From assembly GCF_030816295.1 (NCBI RefSeq), contig NZ_JAUSXV010000001.1:2666001-2730000 (forward strand): a stretch of DNA of 64,000 nucleotides. The letters run 5' to 3'. A program made the translations under genes and the position numbers. This document shows positions 8,075-15,920 of the stretch, one piece after another (position 1 is the stretch's first letter; each line of letters opens with the position of its first letter). The notes below the pieces were generated by a model. That model was not told the origin of the DNA, did no database searches, and worked only from the letters and a program-made list of their open reading frames with translations. This stretch comes from Microbacterium natoriense (GTDB lineage Bacteria; Actinomycetota; Actinomycetes; Actinomycetales; Microbacteriaceae).

Positions 8075-8614
8075 TCATTGCCGCACGAGCGAGTACATGT
8101 ACATGTCGCGGCGCTCTGACCCGACGCGTTCCCACCGCCTGAGCAATCCTTCGCGCTCGAATCCGGCCGACTCGGCCGTGCGGCACGATGCCTCGTTCCA
8201 GGGCTCGACGTAGAGTTCCAATCGTTCCACGGTAAGGCTGTGAAGCGCCCAGTCGGCAAGTGTCCGCAAAGCCCCCGCCGCGTATCGATGGCCTCGGAAC
8301 TGCGGGGCGATCCAATAGCCGACGCTTGCGCGCTCGTGATTCTGCTCACGGAAGGTGATGCCCACCTGGCCAACCGCGCGACCCAACGCGTTCTCGACGA
8401 CGACGAACTGAAAGCCATCTCCATTCGAGGCACGACGACGTTGCCTTTCAATGTAGGCCTGCACCTCTGTCGTGCAGGCTGTCTGGGGCACAGTGGTCAT
8501 GAGCGGAATAAGCGGATCATGAACCACAGACAGAACGAGCTGCCTATCATCGTCGCGGTACTCCCGGAGCGTGACCTGCTCCCCCAGCAATGTCGGCGTC
8601 GCTAGCCCCCTCAT
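8075..8614 (-). CDS. GNAT-family acetyltransferase, RimJ/RimL type
   Basis: 179 residues. The layout is that of RimJ/RimL-like acetyltransferases: an N-terminal LLGEQVTLREYRDDD strand-turn, VGYWIAPQFRGHRYAAGALRTLADWA for the acetyl-CoA loop, and a C-terminal NEASCRTAESAGFEREGLLRRW block. The founding members acetylate ribosomal-protein N-termini; most homologues have other or unknown substrates. It converges with the gene at 7567. Confidence 0.88.
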   Translation of the reverse strand: MRGLATPTLLGEQVTLREYRDDDRQLVLSVVHDPLIPLMTTVPQTACTTEVQAYIERQRRRASNGDGFQFVVVENALGRAVGQVGITFREQNHERASVGYWIAPQFRGHRYAAGALRTLADWALHSLTVERLELYVEPWNEASCRTAESAGFEREGLLRRWERVGSERRDMYMYSLVRQ

Positions 8615-8620
8615 GCGTCC

Positions 8621-8664
8621 AAGGGTGGCACGGAACGAGGTCCGTCATTGTCGTGCCTCCCCTT
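8621..8664. repeat. Imperfect hairpin between the TetR and acetyltransferase genes
   Basis: AAGGG-t-GGCACG at 8621-8632 pairs with CGTGCC-t-CCCCTT at 8652-8664, a long-loop stem with one mismatch and one bulge. It lies 66 bp downstream of the TetR gene stop and just upstream of the acetyltransferase start, so it may be a terminator or a leader structure. Confidence 0.3.
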
Positions 8665-8729
8665 GCCTCCGGTCCCCGACCGACATCCGGCGCTCCCGAC
8701 GAGGGATTCTCCTGACGCGCCCCGAGCGC

Positions 8730-9347
8730 TCAGGCGGTTGCATACCCCGCGAGGAAGAGATCCACGGCCTGTTCCACGGGCGGCTCATCGATCTCCGCCC
8801 CCAGGAGCCTGGCGTTCAGTGGTGCGCCGATCACGAGCCATGTGAACTGCCCGGCGGCGGCATCCGGGTCGCCGATGCGCAGCGCTCCCCTGCCGGCGAT
8901 CTCCTTCAGCGTCTCCCCGAGATTGCGGATGTTCGTGTTCCAGCTCTCCTCGAGATACACCCGCGCCACCTCGGGCTGCGACTGAGCCTCCGCGGTCACG
9001 AGTCGACGCATCTCGAGCACGGGCGGGCTCAGAATGCCGGCCCGCATGGTCTCTGCGAGTTCGATCAGCCCGCGCCGAAGGTCTCCACTCCCCCGCAGCC
9101 TCTCCAGGGACGGACGCATCGCGCCTCGTCCCGCATGCGCCCACGAGTGCACGACGGCCGTGTAGAGCGCCTTCTTCGACGAGTGCTCTCGATACAGCGA
9201 CGACTTCGAGATCTTCGCCCGCTTTGCGACCTCGTCCATCGACGCGCCGCCGTACCCGAATTCGAGAAACACCTCGCGGGCAACGTCGAGCAGCGCGTCG
9301 CCGCTTAGGCCGGCCGGGCGTCCCCGAGTCCGAAGCGCAGTGTTCAT
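8730..9347 (-). CDS. TetR-family transcriptional regulator
   Basis: 205 residues from ATG 9347. The frame reaches back to 9404, but that stretch runs through the operator and promoter of the divergent gene. The N-terminal helix-turn-helix is clear: LLDVAREVFLEFGYGGASMDEVAKRAKISKSSLYREHSSKKALY. The C-terminal ligand and dimer domain is alpha-helical and includes the AEAQSQPEVARVYLEE segment common in actinobacterial TetR proteins with a TetR_C-like tail. Two copies of one palindrome lie in the divergent gap, so it almost certainly represses the membrane-protein gene at 9425 and itself. Confidence 0.92.
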   Translation of the reverse strand: MNTALRTRGRPAGLSGDALLDVAREVFLEFGYGGASMDEVAKRAKISKSSLYREHSSKKALYTAVVHSWAHAGRGAMRPSLERLRGSGDLRRGLIELAETMRAGILSPPVLEMRRLVTAEAQSQPEVARVYLEESWNTNIRNLGETLKEIAGRGALRIGDPDAAAGQFTWLVIGAPLNARLLGAEIDEPPVEQAVDLFLAGYATA

Positions 9348-9359
9348 GCACGTCATATT

Positions 9360-9375
9360 AGTACTTGACGGTACT
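9360..9375. promoter_or_regulatory. TetR operator copy 1
   Basis: AGTACT-tgac-GGTACT, a near-perfect palindrome that covers the -35 element of the rightward promoter. It matches the second copy at 9397-9412 read on the opposite strand. Confidence 0.65.
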
Positions 9376-9393
9376 TTGAGCGAGTCGTACAGT
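9365..9393 (+). promoter_or_regulatory. Promoter of the membrane-protein gene at 9425
   Basis: TTGACG (9365-9370), a 17-bp spacer, then TACAGT (9388-9393): a good sigma-70-type promoter. The -35 lies inside operator copy 1, and operator copy 2 starts 3 bp after the -10, so a bound TetR dimer at either site would block RNA polymerase. Confidence 0.65.
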
Positions 9394-9396
9394 TTA

Positions 9397-9412
9397 AGTA
9401 CCAATAAGTACT
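9397..9412. promoter_or_regulatory. TetR operator copy 2
   Basis: AGTACC-aata-AGTACT, the reverse-strand counterpart of copy 1. The centres are 37 bp apart. It sits between the -10 and the AAGGAGGAG ribosome-binding site of the gene at 9425. Confidence 0.65.
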
Positions 9413-9424
9413 CAAGGAGGAGCC

Positions 9425-9805
9425 ATGATCGCCCTGGGCATACTCATCGCCACGATCGCGTCATTCATCGCCAGCGCGGTCCTCTACGCGATACCGCCGG
9501 TCTCGCGTCTCGTCACACGCACCAGTACGCCCCGCCCCGGTATCCCCGTCGCCCTCCAGATGCTCTCGGTGGTCGCGCGCAGCCTGCTGGCGTCGTTCCT
9601 GATCGCCGGACTCATGACGGCTGCCGGCTGGCACGGACCTGCAGCCGGCGCCCTTCTCGGACTGGCGCTGTCGGTTCTGCCTCTCATTTTGCTGTTCGGG
9701 GGCGTCGTGCACGAGAACACCGCCGTTCCCACTGCAGGAATCCACCTGCTCGACTGGATCATCAAACTCACCCTGATCGGAATCCTCGTCGGACTGTTCG
9801 TCTGA
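9425..9805 (+). CDS. Small four-helix membrane protein, DUF1761-like
   Basis: 126 residues preceded by an excellent AAGGAGGAG ribosome-binding site. Four hydrophobic segments lie at about residues 3-22, 43-64, 72-93 and 106-125. The size, the short loops and the ending GIHLLDWIIKLTLIGILVGLF resemble DUF1761 membrane proteins of unknown function. It is the evident target of the divergent TetR regulator, so it may take part in exporting or tolerating the TetR ligand. It is followed 21 bp later by a DUF1905 gene, probably in one transcript. Confidence 0.75.
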   Translation: MIALGILIATIASFIASAVLYAIPPVSRLVTRTSTPRPGIPVALQMLSVVARSLLASFLIAGLMTAAGWHGPAAGALLGLALSVLPLILLFGGVVHENTAVPTAGIHLLDWIIKLTLIGILVGLFV

Positions 9806-9826
9806 CCGCCCGGAAGAAGGAATGAC

Positions 9827-10108
9827 ATGGCTGTTCGACCTCTTGACCTGACCTTCACAGCGACCCTCGGCAAAGTTCGCGACGGCGACACGTGGACGTG
9901 CGTACAGCTTCCCGACTCCGCGGAGATCTTCGGCACTCGCGGACTGGTGAAAGTCGCCGGCACGGTCGATGGGGAACCCTTCCGAGGCGCGTTCATGGCG
10001 CTCGGCGACGGCACGCACAAGCTGCCCATCACCGCCGCGATTCGCAAGCGACTCGGCAAGACCGACGGCGACGACGTCACCGTCCACCTCAGCGAGCGCC
10101 TGAACTGA
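9827..10108 (+). CDS. DUF1905-domain protein
   Basis: 93 residues. The sequence [22 protein letters not shown], then [24 protein letters not shown], then [24 protein letters not shown] is the complete DUF1905 pattern, a small beta-barrel domain of unknown role often found alone or joined to a YdeI-like domain. It lies 21 bp after the membrane-protein gene and is likely in the TetR-controlled transcript. Confidence 0.88.
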   Translation: MAVRPLDLTFTATLGKVRDGDTWTCVQLPDSAEIFGTRGLVKVAGTVDGEPFRGAFMALGDGTHKLPITAAIRKRLGKTDGDDVTVHLSERLN

Positions 10109-10142
10109 GTATCCGCCCGCCCAACCGTGCGAAGATCGATCG

Positions 10143-10682
10143 ATGAAGATCGAGCAGTGGGACGGTGACGAAAAGCAACTGCTCGCCATCGCAGGGCTCT
10201 GTGCGGATGCATTCGCCGAACCTCCCTACGAAGAGGACCCAGTCCGCAGTCTCGTCGAGTTCCCGGAACGAGTACGTCGCTACGCCGTGGAGAAGCCGGA
10301 GTTCCGGCTCTTCCACGCATCCGAGCACGGAGAAGTCCTCGGCTTCGTCCTCGGAACAGGGATCGGCCCCGGCGACTGGTGGTGGAACCGTCTGAACGAG
10401 ACTCTCGCCGAGCCGCACCGCACTCTCTGGCTGGATCAGCAGCAGTTCGCGATTGCAGAGCTCGTCGTGAAGGCATCGGCCCGCCGATCAGGAGTGGGAC
10501 GGGCACTGATGAAAGAAGTGCTCGCCGATCTCCCCTATGACAGCGCACTGCTGGCCTGCTATCCGAATGCCGTGGCACCGCAGCGGCTCTACGCATCTCT
10601 CGGCTGGACCGTCATCGATCCGCACGCTCGCGTCTCGGAGACGCACCCGACTCAGATCATGGGCGTCAAGCTGCGCGCCTGA
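10143..10682 (+). CDS. GNAT-family N-acetyltransferase
   Basis: 179 residues. FAIAELVVKASARRSGVGRALMKEVL gives the beta4 strand and the acetyl-CoA loop (RRSGVG), and APQRLYASLGWTVID is motif B. The substrate is unknown. Its last 17 bases overlap tail to tail with the next acetyltransferase gene on the other strand. It lies 34 bp after DUF1905 and may share the upstream promoter. Confidence 0.88.
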   Translation: MKIEQWDGDEKQLLAIAGLCADAFAEPPYEEDPVRSLVEFPERVRRYAVEKPEFRLFHASEHGEVLGFVLGTGIGPGDWWWNRLNETLAEPHRTLWLDQQQFAIAELVVKASARRSGVGRALMKEVLADLPYDSALLACYPNAVAPQRLYASLGWTVIDPHARVSETHPTQIMGVKLRA

Positions 10683-11139
10683 CCATGCACACCAGTCCTG
10701 CGCGGTCCTCCCACGAATCGACGCGCACGAACCCCCGGGACTCGTACAGACGGAGTGCCGGCGCACGCCACTCCCACACCGACAGCCGGACATCCCCTCG
10801 GCACGACGCGATCGCGGCATCGAGCAGCGCGGAGCCGACTCCGAGTCCTCGGGCTCCGGGCGCCGTCCAGAACCGCTTCAACTCGGACTCAGAGGTGCGG
10901 ATGACGACGACTCCTGATGGCACGCCATCGACCTCGGCAAGCAGCACGGCGGCCCCGGCGTGGACACCATCCAAATCCGCGACCTCGCGCTCGTGGGCCT
11001 CAGAGAGCACCGTCGCCCCTGTGCCCAGATGCGAAAGCTTCTCACTCTCGGTCTGCACCAGGTAGGCGCGGATCAGGTCGCCCGCCACTCGCGCGTCGGG
11101 ACCGCTCAGGTCGGCTTCTCGAACGGTGACCAGCGGCAT
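10666..11139 (-). CDS. GNAT-family N-acetyltransferase
   Basis: 157 residues. The open frame is far longer upstream, but ATG 11139 is chosen because it has a GAGGAG site at the right spacing and the sequence before it lies antisense to the MFS gene. Motif A is ELKRFWTAPGARGLGVGSALLDAAI and motif B is ALRLYESRGFVRVDSW. The substrate is unknown. It overlaps the end of the previous acetyltransferase gene by 17 bp and is divergent from the MFS transporter, with an 81-bp gap for promoters. Confidence 0.87.
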   Translation of the reverse strand: MPLVTVREADLSGPDARVAGDLIRAYLVQTESEKLSHLGTGATVLSEAHEREVADLDGVHAGAAVLLAEVDGVPSGVVVIRTSESELKRFWTAPGARGLGVGSALLDAAIASCRGDVRLSVWEWRAPALRLYESRGFVRVDSWEDRAGLVCMVRRAA

Positions 11140-11220
11140 CCGCACTCCTCTTGTCTTGGTACTTCCAGGGTAGGCGGAGATCCCGCCGAGCTCGTCACCG
11201 CTCAGGAGTAGCGTGGAGGG

Positions 11221-12546
11221 GTGAAGCAGGTCTCCGTCTCCCCCGCAACGACTCCCGGGTGGCGCGCCTGGCTCATCTGGTCGGTCGGCGTCGCCGCCTA
11301 CGTCCTCGCGATCACGAACCGCACCTCCCTTGGCGCCGTCGGTGTCGAGGCGGCCGATCGCTTCCAGGCCGATGCATCGACCCTCGCACTGTTCGCGGTC
11401 GTCCAGCTCGCGGTGTACGGCGGCATGCAGATCCCGATCGGGATACTGCTCGACCGTCACGGCTCGCGCCCGATCATGACGATCGGCATGGTGCTGATGG
11501 CCGCGGGGCAGCTGACCATGGCCCTCTCCCCCAGCATCGGCATCGCGATCATCGCCCGCATTCTGCTCGGTGCGGGCGACGCAGCGATCTTCCCGGCCGT
11601 GCTGCGACTCGTCGCCACGTGGTTCCCCGCTCAGCGGGGACCGCTCATGGTGCAGTTCACCGGAATCCTCGGGCAGGCGGGCCAGCTCGTCGCCCTGGTC
11701 CCGCTGGCTGCATTCCTGCACGCGACCAGCTGGAGCGTGACCTTCGGCAGCATCGCCGGTCTGGGCGTGCTGTTCAGCATCCTGGTGTTCCTCGTCATCC
11801 GCAACCACCCGCCCGAGCGCGGCGCCGATGTCACTGTCAACACCGACACCGGGCTGGTCCGGGTGGTGACCTCGGCGATCGACACGGGCGTCGGCATCCG
11901 GGCTGCCTGGGCTCACCCCGGAACCCGCCTCGCCTTCTGGTCGCACTTCACGTCGCCCTTCGCCGGCACCGCCTTCGTCCTCCTCTGGGGCATGCCCTTC
12001 CTCACCGCCGCCCAGGGCCTCGACACCGCGCACGCCGCCGGCATCATCTCGGTGTATGTGGTCGCCGGCATGGTGCTCGGCCCCGTGATCGGCGACCTCT
12101 CCCGCCGTCTTCCCTATCACCGCTCCTACGCGCTCGTCCTGCCGTCCGTGGGCGTGCAGTTCGTCGCCTGGGTCGCTGTCATCGCGCTTCCGGGCCCGGC
12201 GCCGTCGTGGATGCTCTATCTGCTCGCGATCGCTCTCGGCACGGGAGGGCCCGCCAGCATGATCGCCTTCGATCACGCCCGCACGCACAATCCCTCGCAC
12301 CGGCTGAGCACAGCCACCGGTGTGACCAACGCCGGCGGATTCATCGCCGCGCTCATCGCGATCTTCCTGATCGGTCTCGCTCTCGACCTCCAGGGAGCGG
12401 GAACACCGGCCACCTACACGTTCGAGGCCTTCCGCATCGCCTTCCTGATGCCCGTTCCCATCTGGCTCGTCGGCACCGCCTTCATCCTGATCGAGCGCAA
12501 GCGCACGCGCATCCGCATGGGCCTCGATCCCGAACGTCACCGCTGA
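11221..12546 (+). CDS. MFS transporter
   Basis: 441 residues from a GTG start preceded by GTGGAGGG. About twelve transmembrane segments are visible. The MFS motif between helices 2 and 3 reads GILLDRHGSRPIMTIG, and helix 4 has the ARILLGAGDAAIFPAVLRL pattern of sugar-acid and nitrate or cyanate-type permeases. The substrate cannot be fixed from sequence. It acts in the cytoplasmic membrane and is followed by an acetyltransferase gene after 35 bp. Confidence 0.9.
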   Translation: MKQVSVSPATTPGWRAWLIWSVGVAAYVLAITNRTSLGAVGVEAADRFQADASTLALFAVVQLAVYGGMQIPIGILLDRHGSRPIMTIGMVLMAAGQLTMALSPSIGIAIIARILLGAGDAAIFPAVLRLVATWFPAQRGPLMVQFTGILGQAGQLVALVPLAAFLHATSWSVTFGSIAGLGVLFSILVFLVIRNHPPERGADVTVNTDTGLVRVVTSAIDTGVGIRAAWAHPGTRLAFWSHFTSPFAGTAFVLLWGMPFLTAAQGLDTAHAAGIISVYVVAGMVLGPVIGDLSRRLPYHRSYALVLPSVGVQFVAWVAVIALPGPAPSWMLYLLAIALGTGGPASMIAFDHARTHNPSHRLSTATGVTNAGGFIAALIAIFLIGLALDLQGAGTPATYTFEAFRIAFLMPVPIWLVGTAFILIERKRTRIRMGLDPERHR

Positions 12547-12581
12547 CTTCTCACCACGCTGACTGCTCATAGGATGATGCG

Positions 12582-13001
12582 ATGCGCACTTCCTTCACGT
12601 TCTCGAACGATCCGTCGCTCATCGATCGCCCCCGCGTGCACGCCTGGCTCAGCAAGCAGGCGTACTGGGCCGAAGGACGTGCCCGAGAGACACAGGAAGC
12701 GGCGATCGATGCCTCGCGCAACTACGGCGTGTGGAACGCCGACGGCGAGCAAGTCGCTTACGCACGGGTCGTGACGGATGCCGTCACCTTTGCCTGGCTC
12801 TGCGACGTGTTCGTCGACCCCGGTGTCCGAGGGGACGGCGTCGGCAAGATGCTCATCGCAGGCGTCATCGCAGATCTCGAGCCACTGGGTCTCAAGCGCA
12901 TCATGCTCGCCACCGCTGACGCTCACGGACTCTACGCCCGATACGGGTTCGCCCCCTCGGAGGATCCGAATCTCTTCATGATCAAGCAGATGACCGCGTA
13001 G
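12582..13001 (+). CDS. GNAT-family N-acetyltransferase
   Basis: 139 residues. AWLCDVFVDPGVRGDGVGKMLIAGVI is motif A, and LATADAHGLYARYGFAP is the expected C-terminal helix and strand. Compact stand-alone GNAT proteins of this type resemble the PhnO/ArgA-like small acetyltransferases. The substrate is unknown. It lies 35 bp after the MFS gene on the same strand and converges with the SUMF1-type gene. Confidence 0.88.
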   Translation: MRTSFTFSNDPSLIDRPRVHAWLSKQAYWAEGRARETQEAAIDASRNYGVWNADGEQVAYARVVTDAVTFAWLCDVFVDPGVRGDGVGKMLIAGVIADLEPLGLKRIMLATADAHGLYARYGFAPSEDPNLFMIKQMTA

Positions 13002-13005
13002 CCGC

Positions 13006-13755
13006 CTACCTGCGGGCGAGCGGCGTCCAGCCGAACGGCACAGGGCCGTCGAAGGCGGCGCGCTCCCGGTCCGCTCGCGCAGACCACCCCTGGGCCGCGT
13101 CGCGCGTGTCGAAGGCGCCACGGGCGACGCGCAGGCCGACGTCTTCGTGATGCATGCGCGGCGCGCCTCCGCGGCGTACGCCGGCCCGAACGCTCCAGGC
13201 GTCATCGGCGTATCCCCCGCCGCGGAACACCCGGTAGTCGTCGTATCGCGCCGGATCCAGGAAGTCCCAGCACCACTCCCACACGTTCCCGAGCATGTCG
13301 AACAGACCGTTCAGATTCGGCAGCTTCCCGCCCACATCCTGCGGTGCCGGCACGCCATCCGCGCTCGTCCATGCGGCATCCGCGAGTGGCGCGTAGTGCG
13401 GACCGGCAGATCCGGCGCGGCACGCGAACTCCCACTCCGCCTCGGTCGGAAGCCGATAGCCGTCACCCGTCGCGTCCCACGAGACGTCTTCGCCGTCGAA
13501 TCGGTACACCGGGTCGAGCCCCTCCCACTCGGATGCGGCGTTGCAGAAGTGCACGGCGCGCAACCAGCTCACGTCAGCCGCCGGACGCCGGGGGTGCCGG
13601 GAGGGCACCGGCAGGATCTCTGCGAACTGCTCCTCGGTGACCGGGAAGACTCCGATCTCGAAATCCGCGAGTTCGACGACGCGTTGGATCTTCCTGCGTT
13701 CGTCGTGAAGAGTCACGGAACCGGCGGGGATGCGCCGCATCTCGATGTCGGTCAT
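13006..13755 (-). CDS. SUMF1/FGE-fold protein, catalytic cysteines not seen
   Basis: 249 residues from ATG 13755, which overlaps the stop of the upstream SGNH hydrolase gene as ATGA; the frame extends upstream, but that part is the antisense of a hydrolase frame. The fold is clear: MRRIPAGSVTLHDERR, DFEIGVFPVTEEQFAE, YRLPTEAEWEFACRAG, NLNGLFDMLGNVWEWCWDF, RVFRGGGYADDAWSVRAGVRR. True formylglycine-generating enzymes carry cysteines after the GGS/GGG motif; here that stretch is GYADDAWSVR with no cysteine. It is therefore more likely a binding or carbohydrate-associated member than a sulfatase activator, and no sulfatase is nearby. Confidence 0.88.
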   Translation of the reverse strand: MTDIEMRRIPAGSVTLHDERRKIQRVVELADFEIGVFPVTEEQFAEILPVPSRHPRRPAADVSWLRAVHFCNAASEWEGLDPVYRFDGEDVSWDATGDGYRLPTEAEWEFACRAGSAGPHYAPLADAAWTSADGVPAPQDVGGKLPNLNGLFDMLGNVWEWCWDFLDPARYDDYRVFRGGGYADDAWSVRAGVRRGGAPRMHHEDVGLRVARGAFDTRDAAQGWSARADRERAAFDGPVPFGWTPLARR

Positions 13756-14513
13756 ACCGGGCGCGGAGAGAGTTCGACCCACGCCGGGTACTTCGCGGTA
13801 CGGCCGTCGCCTGACGACGTACCGGTCACGCGGCGCTTCACCCAAGGGCCGACGAACTCCCGATAGTACGCATAGCCGCTGGGGCCGGCCCGGCCGGTGT
13901 CGCTCGGCGCCCACCAGGTCTCGTGCGGCTCGAAACCGAGCGCGTGCAGCACCCGGGCGGCCACTCGATGGTGGCCCGCGGCGTTCATGTGCAGCCGATC
14001 CTCGGACCAGTACTGCGGTTCGGAGAGCTCGCGGTCGGGCCAGTTCAGCGCGGTGATGACGTCGGGCCGATTCTCGACGCGTCGGAGCACCGCCTCCGAC
14101 AGGAGATCTCCGCGCTTCTGGAACACCTTGCCCATCGGCAGCTGCCCGCTCGGATTCGCCCCCGAGAGCAGGATCAGCGTGACGCCCTCGTCATCGCAGC
14201 GACGAAGCACCCGGCTGAAGGCGTCGGCGATGTGCTCGACATCGGCTCGGGGGCGCAGGACATCGTTGCCGCCGCCGTTGAACGAGAGATGCGTGGGATG
14301 CAGCGCCAGAGCGGCCTCGAGCTGCTGCTCGACGATCGGCCAGGCGAGCCTGCCCCGGATCGCGAGGTTCGCGTACCTGATCGGGTGCCCTGCAGCATCC
14401 GCCCACCCCTGCGCGGTGAGGTCGGCCCATCCACGGACGTGCCCGTCGGGCAGCTCGTCGCCGACACCTTCGGTGAAAGAGTCGCCGATCGCCACATAAC
14501 GCACATCACTCAC
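13752..14513 (-). CDS. SGNH/GDSL-family hydrolase
   Basis: 253 residues. Block I (AIGDSFTEGVGDE) carries the nucleophilic Ser, the NGGGNDVLRP block supplies the oxyanion Asn, and SEDRLHMNAAGHHRVAARVL supplies the catalytic Asp and His. The family hydrolyses esters of lipids, sugars or secondary metabolites. No signal peptide is visible, so it acts in the cytosol. The last four bases overlap the SUMF1-fold gene, so the two are translated together, and an MFS gene lies 19 bp upstream on the same strand. The three may form one operon. Confidence 0.9.
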   Translation of the reverse strand: MSDVRYVAIGDSFTEGVGDELPDGHVRGWADLTAQGWADAAGHPIRYANLAIRGRLAWPIVEQQLEAALALHPTHLSFNGGGNDVLRPRADVEHIADAFSRVLRRCDDEGVTLILLSGANPSGQLPMGKVFQKRGDLLSEAVLRRVENRPDVITALNWPDRELSEPQYWSEDRLHMNAAGHHRVAARVLHALGFEPHETWWAPSDTGRAGPSGYAYYREFVGPWVKRRVTGTSSGDGRTAKYPAWVELSPRPV

Positions 14514-14532
14514 ACGATCAGCCTATGCCCGC

Positions 14533-15894
14533 TCAGCGGTCGTCGAGCGCCTGTCCCTTGCGGTCGCTGAGCCCCCAAGCCGCGGCGGCCGCTACGACGA
14601 AGCAGACACCGAAGACGACGAACACGAGCGGCGCGCCGCCGATGACCAGCATCGCGGGCACGGCGAGCGGCGCGATGATCGACGCGATCCGCCCCACACC
14701 TGCCGCCCAACCCGCGCCGGTCGCGCGGAGCGAAGTGGGATAGATCTCCGGGGTCACCGCGTACAACGCGCCCCACGCTCCGAGATTGAAGAACGACAGC
14801 GCCATGCCCGCGGCGATGATCGCCCCGGCTGAGGTCGCCGTGCCGAAGAACACCGCGGAGACGGCAGATCCCAGCAGGAACACCGAGAGCGTGCTGCGGC
14901 GACCCCACACTTCGATCAGCCAGGCGGCCACGGCATAGCCAGGTAGCTGCGCGAGCGTGATGATCAGCGTGAATCCGAACGACCGCACCAGATCGAAGCC
15001 GGCATCGACGAGGATGCTGGGGATCCAGATGAACGCCCCGTAGTAGGCGAAGTTTACGCACAGCCAGACCAGCCACAGGCACAGGGTGCGGAGCCGGAAC
15101 TCCGGGTGCCAGAGCGTCGTCACCCGCGAGCGCATCGTGGCCGTGATCGCCCGGGACGGCGGTTCCTTCCGGATGGCAGGACCGGCGACGATGCCCGCGT
15201 CGAGCTCGAAGGAGACGACGACCTTCTCGGCTTCGGCGATCCGGCCGCGCAGCGCCAGCCAGCGCGGCGATTCCGGCATCCCCCAGCGGATGATCAGCGC
15301 GTACACGGCGGGGATCGCCCCCAGGGCGAACGCCCAGCGCCAGCCGTCGGCGGATGCCGGGATAACGAGGTAGCCGATCAGCGCGGCGGCCGTCCAGCCG
15401 ACCGCCCAGAACGCCTCGAGGATCACGATCAGTCGGCCCCGGATGCGTGCGGGCGCGAACTCGCTGACATACGTCGACGCGACAGGGAGCTCAGCGCCCA
15501 GCCCCAGGCCGACGAAGAAGCGGAGGACGAGAAGCATCGCGAGTCCGCCGACGAGCGCGCTCGCCCCCGTCGCGACACCGTAGACGAGGAGGGTCAACGC
15601 GAACACCTGCCGACGGCCTAGCCGATCCGCCAGGAGGCCACCCAGCGTGGCGCCGAGCGCCATGCCGATGAAGCCGACGGAGGCGATCCATCCCGCTTCG
15701 GGCTTCGTGAGTCCCCACTGCTGCGTGAGCGCCGCGAGGATGAACGATATGAGCCCGACGTCCATCGCATCGAGCGCCCAGCCGAGCCCCGATCCCGTGA
15801 GCAGGCGCAGGTGTCGCCTGGTGAACGGCACGTCATCGAGTCTCTGAGCGAGGGACGCACGGCTCGGCAGCGCTGTGTTGGCCATGCCCTTCAT
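14533..15894 (-). CDS. MFS transporter, sugar/aromatic-acid type
   Basis: 453 residues with about twelve membrane segments. Motif A reads GGLLADRLGRRQVFALTLL, and the ELPVASTYVSEFAPARIRGRLIVILEAFW segment is the helix 4-5 signature of the sugar-porter and aromatic-acid:H+ symporter-like groups. GWALDAMDVGLISF near the N-terminus (a D-x-D in helix 1) favours the aromatic-acid or metabolite:H+ symporter branch. A second in-frame ATG at 15885 is an equally plausible start. It is probably transcribed with the downstream hydrolase and SUMF1-fold genes. Confidence 0.88.
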   Translation of the reverse strand: MKGMANTALPSRASLAQRLDDVPFTRRHLRLLTGSGLGWALDAMDVGLISFILAALTQQWGLTKPEAGWIASVGFIGMALGATLGGLLADRLGRRQVFALTLLVYGVATGASALVGGLAMLLVLRFFVGLGLGAELPVASTYVSEFAPARIRGRLIVILEAFWAVGWTAAALIGYLVIPASADGWRWAFALGAIPAVYALIIRWGMPESPRWLALRGRIAEAEKVVVSFELDAGIVAGPAIRKEPPSRAITATMRSRVTTLWHPEFRLRTLCLWLVWLCVNFAYYGAFIWIPSILVDAGFDLVRSFGFTLIITLAQLPGYAVAAWLIEVWGRRSTLSVFLLGSAVSAVFFGTATSAGAIIAAGMALSFFNLGAWGALYAVTPEIYPTSLRATGAGWAAGVGRIASIIAPLAVPAMLVIGGAPLVFVVFGVCFVVAAAAAWGLSDRKGQALDDR

Positions 15895-15920
15895 CGTAGA
15901 GCCGACGACGCGCAGCGACG

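Noticed and set aside
11140..12570. Extension of the acetyltransferase frame to 634 codons on the minus strand
   Set aside because: The added part lies antisense to the MFS gene and is low-complexity. A good ribosome-binding site supports ATG 11139.
13006..13755. Formylglycine-generating enzyme (sulfatase activator)
   Set aside because: The fold fits, but the catalytic cysteines are not seen after the GGG motif and no sulfatase gene is nearby.
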